Origin: Smallanthus sonchifolius | Taxonomy: Eukaryota > Streptophyta > Magnoliopsida > Asterales > Asteraceae | DNA length: 64,000 bases | NCBI GenBank assembly: GCA_023525975.1 | Contig: CM042022.1 | Span: forward strand, 64,066,001 to 64,130,000 | Direction: 5' to 3' | In this document: positions 30,092-42,297 of the stretch, one piece after another | How positions within the stretch are numbered: the first letter of the stretch is position 1 | Layout of the letters: every line of letters begins with the position of its first letter | The notes under the pieces: generated by a model | What the model was told of the DNA's origin: nothing | The model's input: the letters and a program-made list of their open reading frames with translations, nothing else | Database searches by the model: none | Position numbers and translations under genes: made by a program

Positions 30092-33000
30092 GGACAACCA
30101 AGGAGGACTATCAACAATACATGGTATGTGGATAGTGGTTGTTCTCGACATATGACAAGGAATGTTAGATTGCTTGAGGATGTTAAACAAATTGATGGAG
30201 GTTATGTCGCTTTTGCAGGTAATAAAGGCGGGTACATAACTGGACAGGGAACGTTAAAGAATGACAAAGTCAAATTTGAGAAGGTGAATTATGTTGAGCA
30301 GCTGGAACATAATCTTTTAAGTGTATCACAAGTTTGTGACAAGAAGTTTTCGTTCCATTTCAACGATGCTGAATGTTATATTTTGAAACCGGGCTTCGTG
30401 ATTCCTGATGAATGGATTCTTATGAAGGCTCCGAGGAGAAATGACACGTATGTCCTTGACATGAGTGTCGCCACTACAATGGATTCAATTCCAACTTGTT
30501 TACTCTCCAAGGCGTCAGAATCTGATTCAATATTGTGGCACAGGAAGCTCGCTCACATTAACTATAGGAAGATGAACTACATTGTTAGGAATGATCTGGT
30601 TCTTGGGATTCCAAAGATGAAATTCTCAGTTCCTGATGATTGTATTCCTTGCAAGAAGGGGAAGCAAAGAAAGAAATCTCACAAATCTAAATCGACGAAT
30701 TCTATCGTAACTCCTTTGGAGTTGCTGCATATGGATTTTTTGGGTCCAATCAGTATCAGGAGCATTGGTGGAAAATCGTACTGCTTGGTAGTAACTGATA
30801 TTTACTCCAGATTTTAATGGGTTAAGTTTCTTTCCTCTAAAGCTGAAACTACTGAGTTGGTACAATACTTAATCCTGGGTTTGGAGAATTTATTCAATCT
30901 GAAAGTCAGAAGAATCAGGAGTGACAATGGCAGCGAATTTAAGAATAGCAAAATGGGCTTATTCTGTCTACAAAAAGGAATTCATCATGAATTCGGTGCA
31001 CCATATGTTCCTCAACAAAACGGTGTTGCTGAACGAAAGAACAGGACTTTGGTCAAAACGGCTCGCACGATGCTTGCAGATTCTAAGCTTCCAGTCACCT
31101 TTTGGGCTGAAGCTGTGAATACTGCGTGTCACGTTTTGAACAGGGTCTTGACTATCAAGCGACATAACAAGACTTGCTATGAATTGTTGAATAATCGAAA
31201 GCCAAATCTGGATTATTTACTACCTTTTGGTAATCCTTGCACCCTATTGAAAGTTCGAGATGTCCCAACAAAATTCAGTGCGAAGGATATTGAAGGGATT
31301 TTTTTGGGGTATGTGGCGAATTCGACAACCAAGAGGGTTTATAACAAAGAGACGCGCCAAGTTGAAGAATGGTTCCATATTGACTGTTCTAATCGGTCTT
31401 TACCCCAAATGGCGATTGGTCCGGATTGGGCATTTGATTATGAAAACTTATTCAAGTCCTTTCATTTTCCTTCTGATATTTCTGTTGAAGATGCTGCTGT
31501 TCTCTATGAGTCATGTCAGGATGCACAACACAATGGATTTCTACCAACTACAGTTCCAAATTCATCGATTCCATCTACTTCTGTTCCCGATCCTAATGTT
31601 GCTTCTTGTTCAGGTCCACAAGATTCAGAGAGTGAGGAGGATAATGCTATTTTTCAAGATTCTTCTGCTGATCCGTTGTTGGGTGATGATCTATTACCTT
31701 CGACACAGGCTCAAGGGGAGATTCCTACAAATTTAGACTCGAAAATTCCTATTAATCACGATTATTCTTATCAATCTGACTCTACTTAAGTTGACGTGTT
31801 GCCGGTTCCTGAGGTTGCATCCATCAAGGAACTCAAAGATCATCCGGTGACAAATATAATTAGAAATTTACAGGATGGAGTGAAAACACGTTCTCTTGTT
31901 GACAATACTTGTTTGTCTACATGCATTAAAGATTCTGGTGTTCTTGATGATTGCTCACATTCATGCTTTATTTTGCAGGTTGAACCCAAGAATGTTGAGA
32001 TGGCTCTAAATGACAACAATTGGATAGAAGGTATGCAGGAAGAACTTGCTCAATTTAACAAACTTAAGGTTTGGAATCTTGTTGATCTTCCGAAAGGTGC
32101 GTATCCGATAGGAACAAAATGGGTGTTTAAATGTAAGAAAGACGATCGAGGTGTCGTGGTACGCAACAATGCAAGATTAGTTGTTCAGGGCTTTAATCAA
32201 CAAGAAGGAATTGATTACACCGAGGTTTATGCGCCTGTTGCGAGGCTCAAAGCTATAAGGCTGTTTCTAGCTTTTGCTTCTTTTAAAGGTTTTAAGGTGT
32301 TTCAATTAGATGTCAAAAGTGCGTTTTTATATGGATAGGTTAAGGAGGAAGTCTATGTTTGTCAGCCGCCGGGGTTTGAAGATCCACTGAATCCGAATAT
32401 GGTTTTCAAGCTTGATAAGGCCCTCTATGGTCTTCATTAGGCTCCTCGTGCGTGGTATGAAACTTTATCCACACATCTTTTGGCAAATGACTTTGTTCGT
32501 GGAAAGATAGACTCGACCTTATTCATAAAGAAATCAGGGGGAGATTACCTACTGGTGCAGATTTATGTGGACGATATTATTTTTGGCTCAACAAACGAAG
32601 GGTTATGTAAAGATTTTGAGGGGGTAATGAAGTCGAAGTTTGAAATGTCTGCTATGGGAGAGTTATCGTTTTTCTTAGGTTTGCAAGTAAATCAAAAGGA
32701 AGATGGTTTCTTTATTCATTAGTCCATGTATGTCAAAGACATCTTGAGCCGGTTCAATATGGAGGACTGTACCCCATATGATACTCCAATTCCGGTCAAT
32801 CATAAGTTGAATTCTGACCTGGATGGAAAAGATGTGGATTGTCGACTTTACAGAGCTATGATTGGATCCCTCATGTACTTAAACGCTTCAAGGCCAGATA
32901 TAATGTTCGCCGTGTGCATCTGTTCCAGATTCCAGGCAAAGCCAAAAGAATCTCACTTAATTGCTGTGAAAAGAATCTTTCGATATTTGAAAGGAAAACA

Positions 33001-33508
33001 ACGTTTGGGGCTATGGTATCCTCATGGTTCTAACTTTGATTTCAATACTTATACTGATTCTGATTTTGGTGGTTGTTGTTTGGATAAGAAATCTACAACA
33101 GGTGGTTGCCAGTTCTTAGGTAATCGACTTGTGTCCTGGCAATGCAAAAAGCAAACCACGGTCTCGATTTCTACATGCGAAGCAGAATATATCGCTGCTG
33201 CGAGTTGTTGTTCACAGATTCTGTGGATACAACAGCAATTGAGAGATTACGGTTTGAATTTCACAGAAACCCCTATGCTTATTGATAATAATGCTACTAT
33301 GTCCATAACGAATAATCGTGTTAAACATAGTAAAACTAAGCACATTGAGATTCGATATCATTTTATTCGTGATTGTGTAGAGAAAAGGTTGATTGAGCTG
33401 GTCAAGGTACACACTGACGATAATTTTGCTAATTTGTTTACCAAAGCATTTGATCGTACTAGGTTTAAATTCCTAATTAAAATGATTGGTATAATCAATC
33501 CCGAATAA
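30092..33508 (+). pseudogene. C1 pol (Copia, SIRE-like) with five in-frame stops
   Basis: One frame, no frameshift. Protease DSGCSRHMT near 30131, GAG-pre-integrase with a HRKLAH...C..C zinc site (30535-30665), integrase core with MDFLGP, RSDNGSEF and the NGVAERKNR helix, a Ser/Pro-rich spacer (31550-31790), RT with YVDD near 32566, and RNase H ending IGIINPE. Stops are at 30815, 31787, 32336, 32438 and 32720. The last three fit CAG-to-TAG or CAA-to-TAA/TAG type change. Only truncated products could be made. The order PR-IN-RT-RH defines Copia. Confidence 0.95.
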
Positions 33509-35053
33509 AAGCTTTTCAAAATCAGAATTTCATGGAAAATTTTGTTTTTAAATTTCTTTTATTGCTTTATTACATTTCTGCATTTACATTTCAGTCAAAA
33601 AGTTCTTAATTTATAAAAAGTCAAAACAAATTGAAAAATATAAAATTTGACATCATTTGAGGTTTGAGAAGAAATGATAGTACATCAGTGATTAGTTCAT
33701 TTTACACGATCCTAGTAGACCTTTGATATATGATTGATTAAACTGAGTTGATTTGATCTAAATTTCAAAGTCTGCATAAATAAGAAATGATAGTGTTGTG
33801 AATGCTCTAATCTTAATAATTTGTTTTCAAATTTGTGTATGAGTTTTGAAACTTAAATTGTCAATAGACTAAAAGCGTTTTGAAACAAATAGTAGTGTGA
33901 AAATTAAATATAATATGATTACATCTATGATTTAAATCCATTATATGCCTGGGTGTGTGTGTACAAGATCATTATCAGATAAAGAATATATGGTTATAAA
34001 GAATTTCATGAGACTAATATCGAATTATATCTTTAGCACAAATTTATTTCAGTTCACTTCACTGCCCATGCCACAAAAAACATGCAAGGTGTTGTTGAAC
34101 TAAGATATGATTTCAAAATCTGTTGAAACATATATTCGCCCTTGGATCAGTTAGATACATCATCTAGTCTGACTCCATTGAATTTTATCTAGATAATAGT
34201 TGGATCCTCATACCTGAATCTGTTGATTCTCACTATTCAGCCTATTCGTTAGAATCTTCTGATACTGAATCATCATGATTCTTATATCCTTTGGGATCTA
34301 ATTCTATTCTTGTGCTAAAAGAAATAATTTCATCTTGGAAATTGATCTAATCTTAACATTAACTGTATATGTCTTGAAGATAGTGCAATTTATATTTCTG
34401 TTTGGCATATATGTGGGGTACACGATATTTTTCATCTACATGGTACTAAATCACATGAATTTGGAGAATAAACGTTTATAGTTTCAAATCATATAATATT
34501 GACAAATTTAAGAATTCATGCTTTATATTTCAAATTTGGTATAAATAAAAGAGCATTTTATAACCTGATCTTATTTACTTTGGAATTTATCGCGTATCAT
34601 TTCAAATATTATTCAAATTGAATGAGTTTCAAAATGAAAAAGATGCGAAGTGCACAAAACTAAGTTGGATGGTTTCATACTATAGGTTACCCTTTGTTAT
34701 TACTAAAATGTGTGATGAATTAATTGGATACTGATATGATCTTCTTGTTCATGTTGATCATTAAAAAATATGTGTTTTCGTTTATTCAGATAAAATTCAA
34801 AAATATGTGTTTTCGTTTATTAAGATAAAATCCAAAATTATGTGTTTCAGTTTGTACAGATAAAATCCAAAAATATGTGTTTTCGTTTGTATAGATAAAA
34901 CTCAAAAAGATTTTGATTTTGATTTTCCATGAAAATTCAAAACTTTTATTAAAATTGTTCGGGATTAGATCGGATATGTGATGCTGACGAAAGTTCAAGA
35001 CTTGAAAGGTTGAAGTTGGTAAAATTTTGTTCAAGGCAAAAGTGAATAAATAT

Positions 35054-35660
35054 TAAGTTCGCCTGTGTACAGTGAAGCGAACTTAATAAGTTCGCTTAAA
35101 AACGGTGAAGCGAACTTATCATGTTTGCTGATGGCTTGTTAAGCGAACTTAACAAGTTCGCCTAAATAAGCGAACTTAATGGGTTTAAGGTTCTTGGTCA
35201 AGCGAACTTGACAGTCATCTTCTTCATTTGTTCGGAGCGAACTTGTCTGAAAATTTTTCAAAAATTTTAATCTGTGTTTTTGGAGTTGTTTGCCGGTTCT
35301 ATTATATTCAAAATTAATTTGCGAACTCAACTAAGGTAATTTTGTTGAATTTCATCCGTTCAATTGTGAGTATTTGGTGTTTTTCTTCTCGGCTCACTTC
35401 GAAAATTTGAACGAACGATTTTTGACCTAATTTTGACTGGATATATAAAATTGATCATTCTAATTGATTGCTAAGTGCTATTCGACTGATGTTCCTTGCT
35501 TATTACATGGTTTCAATTGATTTGCCGAAATTTTGAAACTCTGTGTTTGAATTTGTATCGTCACAGGTTCAGGCGAACTTGTTCCAAGCGAACTTGTTTG
35601 AAGCGAACTTGTCCAAGTTTGCCGCTTGCAACACTAAGCGAACTTATTAAGTTCGCCTAG
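35054..35660. repeat. GCGAACTT hairpin clusters in C1 spacer
   Basis: Perfect 19-nt hairpins lie at 35077-35095, 35143-35161 and 35638-35656, with many single arms. It is the same motif as in the C1 LTR and leader, so it marks three separate places in one element. Confidence 0.9.
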
Positions 35661-35765
35661 GGGTCAGAGACTATTTGGACTTGTGATTTTTGTGTGTTAG
35701 AAATTTTTTTTGTTAAAATTTTTTTAAAATTTTTTTTGTTTGTTTGTTTGTGTTTGTTATGATTC

Positions 35766-35796
35766 CTAATGTGTTTTGTTGTCCGAATGTTTTCAG
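35766..35796 (+). other. Acceptor-like site directly before the C1 extra-ORF ATG
   Basis: CTAAT, a T-rich stretch and GTTTTCAG end exactly at the ATG at 35797. This is what a spliced subgenomic mRNA for the downstream ORF would need. No donor could be assigned. Confidence 0.35.
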
Positions 35797-38700
35797 ATGG
35801 CTCGACGTGTCGAATGTAAGCATAATCAGGTGGCATTGTAAGATCCTAACATGTCCGAGGCGGTCAATTTTCAAGGAATAATCGGATTTCTAAACCGTTC
35901 ACGTCTTCATACTGCTTTATCTGCTGATCCTTACATCAGTTTGGTATACATACAACAATTTTGGGATACTGTTCATCAAGATATGGACGTAGAACCTCAT
36001 GTTCTTCGTGCCACTGTCAATAATACTGCAATTGCCATATCTGAAGACCCATTGTCATATCCTGGCACTCTTATTATGGGTTGTTTTCAGAGAATGGGAT
36101 ATCGTGGGAGACAAAATGATACACAAGCAAGTAAAGGTGGCTTAGTCGGTGAATGGAGATACTTCATGCATGTGATTATTCAATGCATCTCTCCTCGTAA
36201 AGCTGGAACCGATGGTTTAAAGATGGATCTTCAAACTGCAATGGTGGCTTTAACGTTGAATAAGCGATTCAATTTTGCACTTTACTTCTATCGGGAGATG
36301 GTCATGCAGATTAATCCGGCTGAAGGTCAAGGATTCTTGATGTATCCTTGCTTTATTCAATTGATTTTAAATCATCTTATTCCGGATCTTCCACAACATC
36401 CTATAAGATTAACTTTGACTCCAATGTCAAAGCGTATCTTTAGTGACTGCACAAAGGTGAAACAGATGAATGCTGCATTGATACCAGTTAATACTCCTCT
36501 GTTTGGTCACTTAATCAATCCTGATTATGTTGCACCACCTAATGACAACTGGTTTCATCCTGATGAAATTGCTCAAGCTCAAGGCTTAAATGTACCACAA
36601 CAACAACATCAACGCACAACAACAACAAATTCCCGTACAACAACAAATTCCTGTTCAAGAACAAGTTCAAATTCCACAAGCTCAGGTTGATATACCTGTT
36701 AATGAACCTGTTCTAGAAGAGGTCGTTCATGAACATGAACAAGATCTAGGGATGGATATGAATGACTTTGTTGATGACGCTGTGAACTCGCTCATTCATG
36801 AAGCTGAAGGGAATGTGGTGACAGAGAATGAGTCGAGTTCTAGCTCAAGTGATACAATCTTACCTATTTCTGACGACACCGATTCTGATGAGTCTAGGGA
36901 TTTCTCCTCAGATCATTATGAACATTTGGCTCGTATACCTTTGGCTAATGCTGGTAAACGCCTTAAATCTACAGCCAAAAGACAATGACGTAAGTCTGTT
37001 CGGGATCCTCCTTCCGGATCAGTACTTGGTAAAAGGACATTAGTGGATGAGAGTTCAGATAGTGATTTTATTCCGGATCCTAAAGCTCCAAAGCTTATGG
37101 CTGCTTCAATTGCTGCTGCTCAATCTTCACAAGGTGTGGAGGATGCTACTTTTGTTGCTTCCTTGATTGTCACACCTCCAAGCTCTAAAGAACAATGTCC
37201 TGTTCTAACTCCTGTTCCTCCAGTGATTCCTACTCCCAGTACTTCCGTTCCTCAATCGTCAGCTGGTCCGTCAAATCCTTCTGATTCTGAAAGAATTACT
37301 ATTTCTTGAATCTCAAGTGCTTACACTTAAAGCTCAGGTGGATACTCTTGTGTCTACTGATTCACAACGGCAGCTGGTGATTCAGACTCAAGCTCAACAG
37401 ATAGCTGACATGCAAGCATTAGTGTCCAAACTCGTTCAGCGTCTTGACGCTCAGGGGGAGTTGAGGCTACACGATACATGTCACACAGAGTCTATTCAAA
37501 GACGTGATGATGAAGAAAATGATCCTGCTGGAAATGTTGAGGGTGATCGTCAATACACTAACGCTAATCCTATATCAAAGGTTCAGGGGGAGTCGACATC
37601 ACAATCACTTGAAGGAAACAAAGATACTTCTGGTGCTAATGAAGAAGAAACTCTATTATTGGAGTTCTTTGCGGATTATGAAGGGAAGCTGAGAAGATAG
37701 AATGTCTAGATGACATTGATGAATTATTCAATGACATTGAAGATGATGTGTCTGATAATGAAGTGGAAGAAGGAGAGATAGTAGAGATAGAGATAGAGAA
37801 AGATAAAGATAACGTTACTTATGAAGGCTGTGATGGTCTGAAAGTGCCGTATAACTTCATCCACGTTGATGTTATTCCTGAATTCACTTATGAAGGAGTA
37901 ACAGATTCTATGGACTCTGTTGAAGAGTTCACATTGCCTGAAGATACTGCTTATTCAAAGATGGATACTGATGATGAGAATGTTCAATCCAATAAAGATT
38001 CTAAAACTGAAACTACTCACACTGAGTCTCCGAAGATTAATGAAGAACCCGTGATGTATAGAGATACATGGATGACAAGAGAACAGTGGAGAGAAGTTGT
38101 AAATAGTGGGATGAAGGTGCTACCCAAGTCTCCAGCACAACCTGCTTAGAAAGAGAAATATGTGAATAACGAGCGGTGTGTAGGAAGGATCATAAGTTGG
38201 TTCTATGATGGTGATACAAAATTATTTGCAATTAAACGATCTGACGGTGTTCAATACTTAAAGCCGAGGATCAAATATTTCAATACCTTGCCAAGGTGTG
38301 AAATGAATGGTCTAGCTTCAAAGCCTCCTGTTAATAGATCGAAGAATGGTTTGGCTGATGTGATTGCAAACTAATCAAGAGAGAAGGTAGTTCAGGAAAG
38401 TATGAACGACTGAAACCACAAAAAGGAAAGAGAGTGAAGAACACAGATCAGAAGACTGGGAAGGTGACCTGGAATTACAAGTATAAACCAGTACGTGTTG
38501 TATACAAGATACCATTGAAGAAGATTCCTCAAGACTTTCTTGGGAATATGAAATGGTGGTATGTCGATATTAATACTGGTGAAGCAAGGATTGAAGATAA
38601 AGACAATAAGGTCATTGTATATTTCTATGATGCAATAAATCTTATAAATTTCTCAAAGAAAGATCAGAGGACGTTGCGAAAGACTGAGATAATGTTCACT

Positions 38701-38811
38701 GATGAATGGAAAGAACAAGGATTACAGTACAAGAGAGTTTTGGAGATATGCAGAAGATATGGAGTGCATGCTGGCAGCAGACTACCGGATAACTGGAAAA
38801 GCTCATCATGA
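35797..38811 (+). pseudogene. C1 extra ORF (aORF) after pol, broken
   Basis: Start MARRVECKHN is followed by a TAA at 35839. The N-terminal domain then reads FLNRSRLHTALSADPYISLVYIQQFWDTV, matching the C2 extra ORF. Next come a Gln-rich stretch (frameshift near 36600), an acidic Ser-rich region, a coiled coil (TLKAQVDTLVSTDSQRQ, 37317-37450), an acidic stretch, and a C-terminal region with SWFYDGDTKLFAIKRSDG (38190) and KWWYVDINTGEARIEDKD (38550). Stops and frameshifts occur at about 36600, 36986, 37307, 37698, 38147 and 38372. This family is seen in SIRE-type elements at the position of the envelope-like gene in soybean SIRE1. Its function is unknown to me. I see no signal peptide or membrane segment. 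Confidence 0.8.
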
Positions 38812-38834
38812 AGACTGAAGATCAAGCTATTTTC

Positions 38835-38845
38835 AAGGGGGAGTC
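38835..38845 (+). other. C1 polypurine tract
   Basis: AAGGGGGAGTC directly precedes the 3' LTR start TGTTAGG. Confidence 0.88.
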
Positions 38846-39326
38846 TGTTAGGACATAGAATGTAATGACAAAAGCTTGTAATAGTTAGATCTTATGTCTT
38901 TATGTTTTTGTTATGTAAAAAGTCACTAAGTGTTTATTCAAGTTTTCCTAGAGGCGAACTTGCTAAGTTCGCCTGGTCTATCAGAGGCGAACTTAATAAG
39001 TTCGCTTAAGTCTATCTGAGGCGAACTTGTTAAGTTCGCTTAGTCTGTTAGAGGCGAACTTAATAAGTTCGCTTATAGCAGGTCAGATGGTTATATATAT
39101 GTGTGTTTACAGAGTCTGTCATAAGATATAGAACAGAGAATTATCGTCAAGTCTGATTGAGTCTGTTAACACCATTGTGATTTGGAATACAATTGAGAAT
39201 GTTATTTACGTGATTTTCTACATTGTCTTTTATGCATATAAAAGTTGATTCGTTGGATTCCGCACTCCGAGTTAACATCACGTCTTGTCACGAGATCGAT
39301 CCGTAAAAGCGCCATGAGGATCTACA
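38846..39326 (+). repeat. C1 3' LTR
   Basis: It is 481 bp, TGTTAGG to CTACA. It carries four hairpins (38954, 38987, 39021 and 39054) and TATATATAT at 39092-39100. It differs from the 5' copy by one whole hairpin unit plus scattered changes. AGATG at 39327-39331 should be the target copy. The matching left copy lies outside the window. Confidence 0.94.
38954..39072. repeat. Four-unit hairpin array, 33-bp period (C1 3' LTR)
   Basis: Arms are GCGAACTT and AAGTTCGC with loops GCT, AAT, GTT and AAT. Starts are 33, 34 and 33 bp apart. Spacers such as CTGGTCTATCAGAG are unrelated to those in G2 and G4. Confidence 0.95.
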
Positions 39327-39331
39327 AGATG

Positions 39332-39846
39332 AGCACCAAGATGAACATCATTATTGTTACTCGTGGCCTCGGCTCTAGCTAATTCCTTACGAACATAAAA
39401 AATCTCCCTTTCTCCTTCCATCATGTCTAGCTGGGTACCTAGATTTGCGATTAGGTCCTCCTGGTACTGGACTTGACACAATAGGCCATCTATCCATTGA
39501 CCTAATAGGTCGTGTCTTATCACTTGCTCCATTCTCTGCCTCAAAAACTCTGTGGACATCACATATTGATGAGCGGCATCGCCTGGAACTCCTATAGCAC
39601 TGGTAGGTTCCATAGTTTGCCTTTCCCCTCGGTTTTAGTGGTATAGGTCAGGTCCTAGATAAGGGTCTCTAAGTGGGGGTGGTTCAGATGCTCAGAGTCT
39701 CATGCCCGTGCTCCTAAGCTAATCTACTCTGAGGTCAAACATGGATATGGCAGCTGGTTGTGCTGGTGATGGAATCCGAAGTCTTCTCCTTGCTCAGACT
39801 CTAGTTCAGGGTAATATTCCGGGGAGTGAGGAGGGTAAGAGGCCAT
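39332..39846 (-). pseudogene. G5 gag, N-terminal fragment cut by C1
   Basis: The start MASYPPHSPEYYPELESEQGE at 39846 reads to a stop at 39724. A second piece from 39613, MEPTSAIGVPGDAAHQYVMS, continues in another register with FLRQRMEQVIRHDLLGQWIDG. It then runs into the C1 LTR at 39326. Position after a leader and PBS, and the acidic N-terminus, fit a Gypsy Gag of a type different from G1 to G4. The rest of G5 lies left of the window. Confidence 0.6.
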
Positions 39847-40639
39847 GTCTAGCATGAAAAGAAAAAGGTCGTAAGTAATAATAAAATGCTTAATGTTAAG
39901 TACAAAGCTTCTCATAAGTTTAAAATTTGACGAGTCATAACACCGAGTTCTCATAATAGTAGATTAGGAGTAACACTTGACCTATATGTAGTGCATCCAT
40001 AAAATGACTCCCAGGAAAGAGAGGTGGGTCACAAGGGACACACTTAAGTACCCAGTCTTTCCTTAGTCAGAATCTTTCATGGGCCTAAACTAACTCTTCC
40101 AGCCGTCATGTACTATTAACACTATCATTTGAACTCATGGTTATGATGAGAAACATTATGGATTGGGCTTTGAGGCCCAAGGGTGAGATTCATTTACACA
40201 ACCAGGCTTCCTCTTATTAGAGGGTAAGTGGGCTCCTCTAGTTCATTATTAATGGGCATTAGGTCCAAGAATTTGAACTTTGTTCACAAGAGATGATGAT
40301 GACATAATTCTCATTGTGTAAGGATGGGGGTGTATGAAGTCTTAGATATGAATAAGTGTATGGTAAAACTTAGGATGACATTTAATGGAATCAAATAGGT
40401 AACATGTAGACTAATCAAACAGTGTAGCAAATAAGGTATTACATGAATAGCAATTTTGTAAACATCTAAGTTATCAAGTAACATAACACATAAGATAACA
40501 TGTATTGTAGCATGCAATATAACACATAAAATGACATATAGGATAATCACAAAAGGGGGGGGGGGCATCCTAAGGCTATAGTCTAGGTCGTTGGTTTCTA
40601 ATAACCTAATTCCCTATAACCATGGCTCTGATACCAATC
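39847..40639 (-). other. G5 leader with PBS at 40625-40636
   Basis: No gene is present. The minus-strand PBS TGGTATCAGAGC and the next roughly 80 nt match G1 and G3. A run of 12 G lies at 40555-40566. Confidence 0.8.
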
Positions 40640-41459
40640 TGTCACACCCCAACCGACGGCGGAATACGTTGGGGCAGGACATGTAGACTGTTCATAAGCA
40701 CATGATCAAAGTAGAGTTTCATACATTATTTAAATCTAAATTTCCATAACACTTGTTCAAACAAACATGTATAAACAGAGAAAAGAAGCAAAGTACACCA
40801 ACAATGTTCCATTGATTATTTAACTAAGTCCTCAATCCTATGTGTAGCATCTTGTATAAGATCTCAAATGTTAGCACCTAAAACATGATGAAAAAAAGGT
40901 CAACTAAAAATAGTTGGTGATCATACATAGGTTTTGACACCTCAAATAGTTTCCAAATGTTGTGTACAATTCATATGAACACATGGTTTAGTAAGGCAAT
41001 TATGGAGAACCACTATAGTAAACCGGGCGTACAATCAAACCTTATGACTGATGGGCATAACACTCAATGTTATCCTAATGTAGGGCATGGGCATAACACT
41101 CAATGTTATCCTGATGTACGACATAACACTTAATGGTATCCTGATGAAGGGCATAACACTCAATGTTATCCTGATGTAATGTCGGCAACAATCACCCTAA
41201 ACGACTTCATTTGTTGTGACAACTCGTGTAATTGTATAAAGAGAATAGTTAAAGTCCTCATGTGAATATTTGTTTTAGTAAATAAATAGTCTTCCATTTG
41301 CTTGTATAAGTTATATAATAAATAAAATATAAGGAGATAAATAAATGGTTCAAGTAATTGAATAGTTTAACGTCATAAATAAATAAAACATTTCATTTAT
41401 TTTAGTTTGATTTTATGCAAAAATAGGTGTTAAGAATAATGATTTAATTTGTTAAACAT
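40640..41459 (-). repeat. G5 5' LTR, U5-side segment
   Basis: It starts TGTCACACCCCAACCGACGG like the G1 LTR end. It contains the related GTCAACTAAAAATAGTTGG inverted repeat and an acceptor-like TTTTAG|GTGC (minus, last intron base 40879). Four imperfect copies of GGGCATAACACTCAATG lie at 41044-41170. The segment ends at the AACAT target site of C2. Confidence 0.85.
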
Positions 41460-42196
41460 TGCGGAGATAAAGACTGATGGCTACAAAATTCTCTAAGTAA
41501 GATTGATGCGGACTCCACAATTTTGCTACTGACTTACAAGTTGCTGCAGATAAGGCTAAGTGCTGCAGATAGTTGTGTTCTCCTGCTGATGAACAAGTTT
41601 CATGTTGATTGCCTTATCTGTTGAAGTCTAAAGTTGCTGCTGATAGGCTTCTCAGCAGCATCAAACATTTGATGCTGCTGATAGGCAAATCATCAGCAAC
41701 TTTGACTTTGCCACTAACACCTCTGTTGTAACACTGACACACCTATCAGCAGAAGGAATGTTATTGGTGCAGATGACAAAAGACAATGCTCCTTTTCTGA
41801 TCTGTCCTGCAATGATTTCTAAGAAGACCTTAGATTTGTTGTTGTCTTTTCAGTGCAGAAGTCTTTTCACTGCAGTTGTCTTTTAGCTACTTGTCTTTTA
41901 GTTGTCTACCAATAGTAGTGTAACTTGGAACTGTTAAATATCAACGACTTGTGTTTGATCTGATCCTTAGTATCAAGGGTTTGTCTTGATTCTAAGTTCA
42001 TTTATATGTATTTTATCTTTTCATTTTACAATGTGTGCTTCCTTAGAGCTTTCTCTGTAAACTTGTAAACATTGAAGATTAATACACTTTGCATTTATCA
42101 GTATTATCCTTGTTTTCTTGTTTACATTGATTAGTTTTTATTGTTTCCGCCAATCTCAACTAAGAACATAATCATCTTGTAAACACTGATCCTACA
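41460..42196 (+). repeat. C2 5' LTR, PBS at 42199-42210
   Basis: It is 737 bp and ends CCTACA. Its start is TGCGGAG where the 3' copy has TGTAGAG. It is rich in inverted CTGCTGATAGG and CATCAGCAGC pieces (41560-41700). The PBS reads TGGTATCAAAGC, one base off the usual tRNA-Met site. Confidence 0.92.
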
Positions 42197-42297
42197 AGTG
42201 GTATCAAAGCTTTGGCTCTCAGATTAAACAAACTAACACTTGTTTAATCACTGTCTGGTTCTGTTATCTCTTTGCTGCTGAACCATCTATCCATAGT

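Larger units (their letters stand above)
33509..35796 (+). other. C1 spacer between pol and the extra ORF
   Basis: This 2.3-kb AT-rich stretch is without a convincing gene. Bases 34765-34915 hold about four imperfect copies of an AAAATATGTGTTTTCGTTT repeat. Hairpin motifs cluster at 35054-35230 and 35568-35660. SIRE-type elements commonly have a spacer here before an envelope-like or other ORF. Confidence 0.85.

Noticed and set aside
34786..35034. An ORF of 82 residues in the C1 spacer
   Set aside because: It is made of imperfect copies of a short AT-rich repeat and has no family likeness.
39278..39613. A host gene in the 111-residue minus-strand frame
   Set aside because: Its last part is the C1 LTR read through, and its start lies just after a Gypsy PBS and leader, so it is a Gag fragment.
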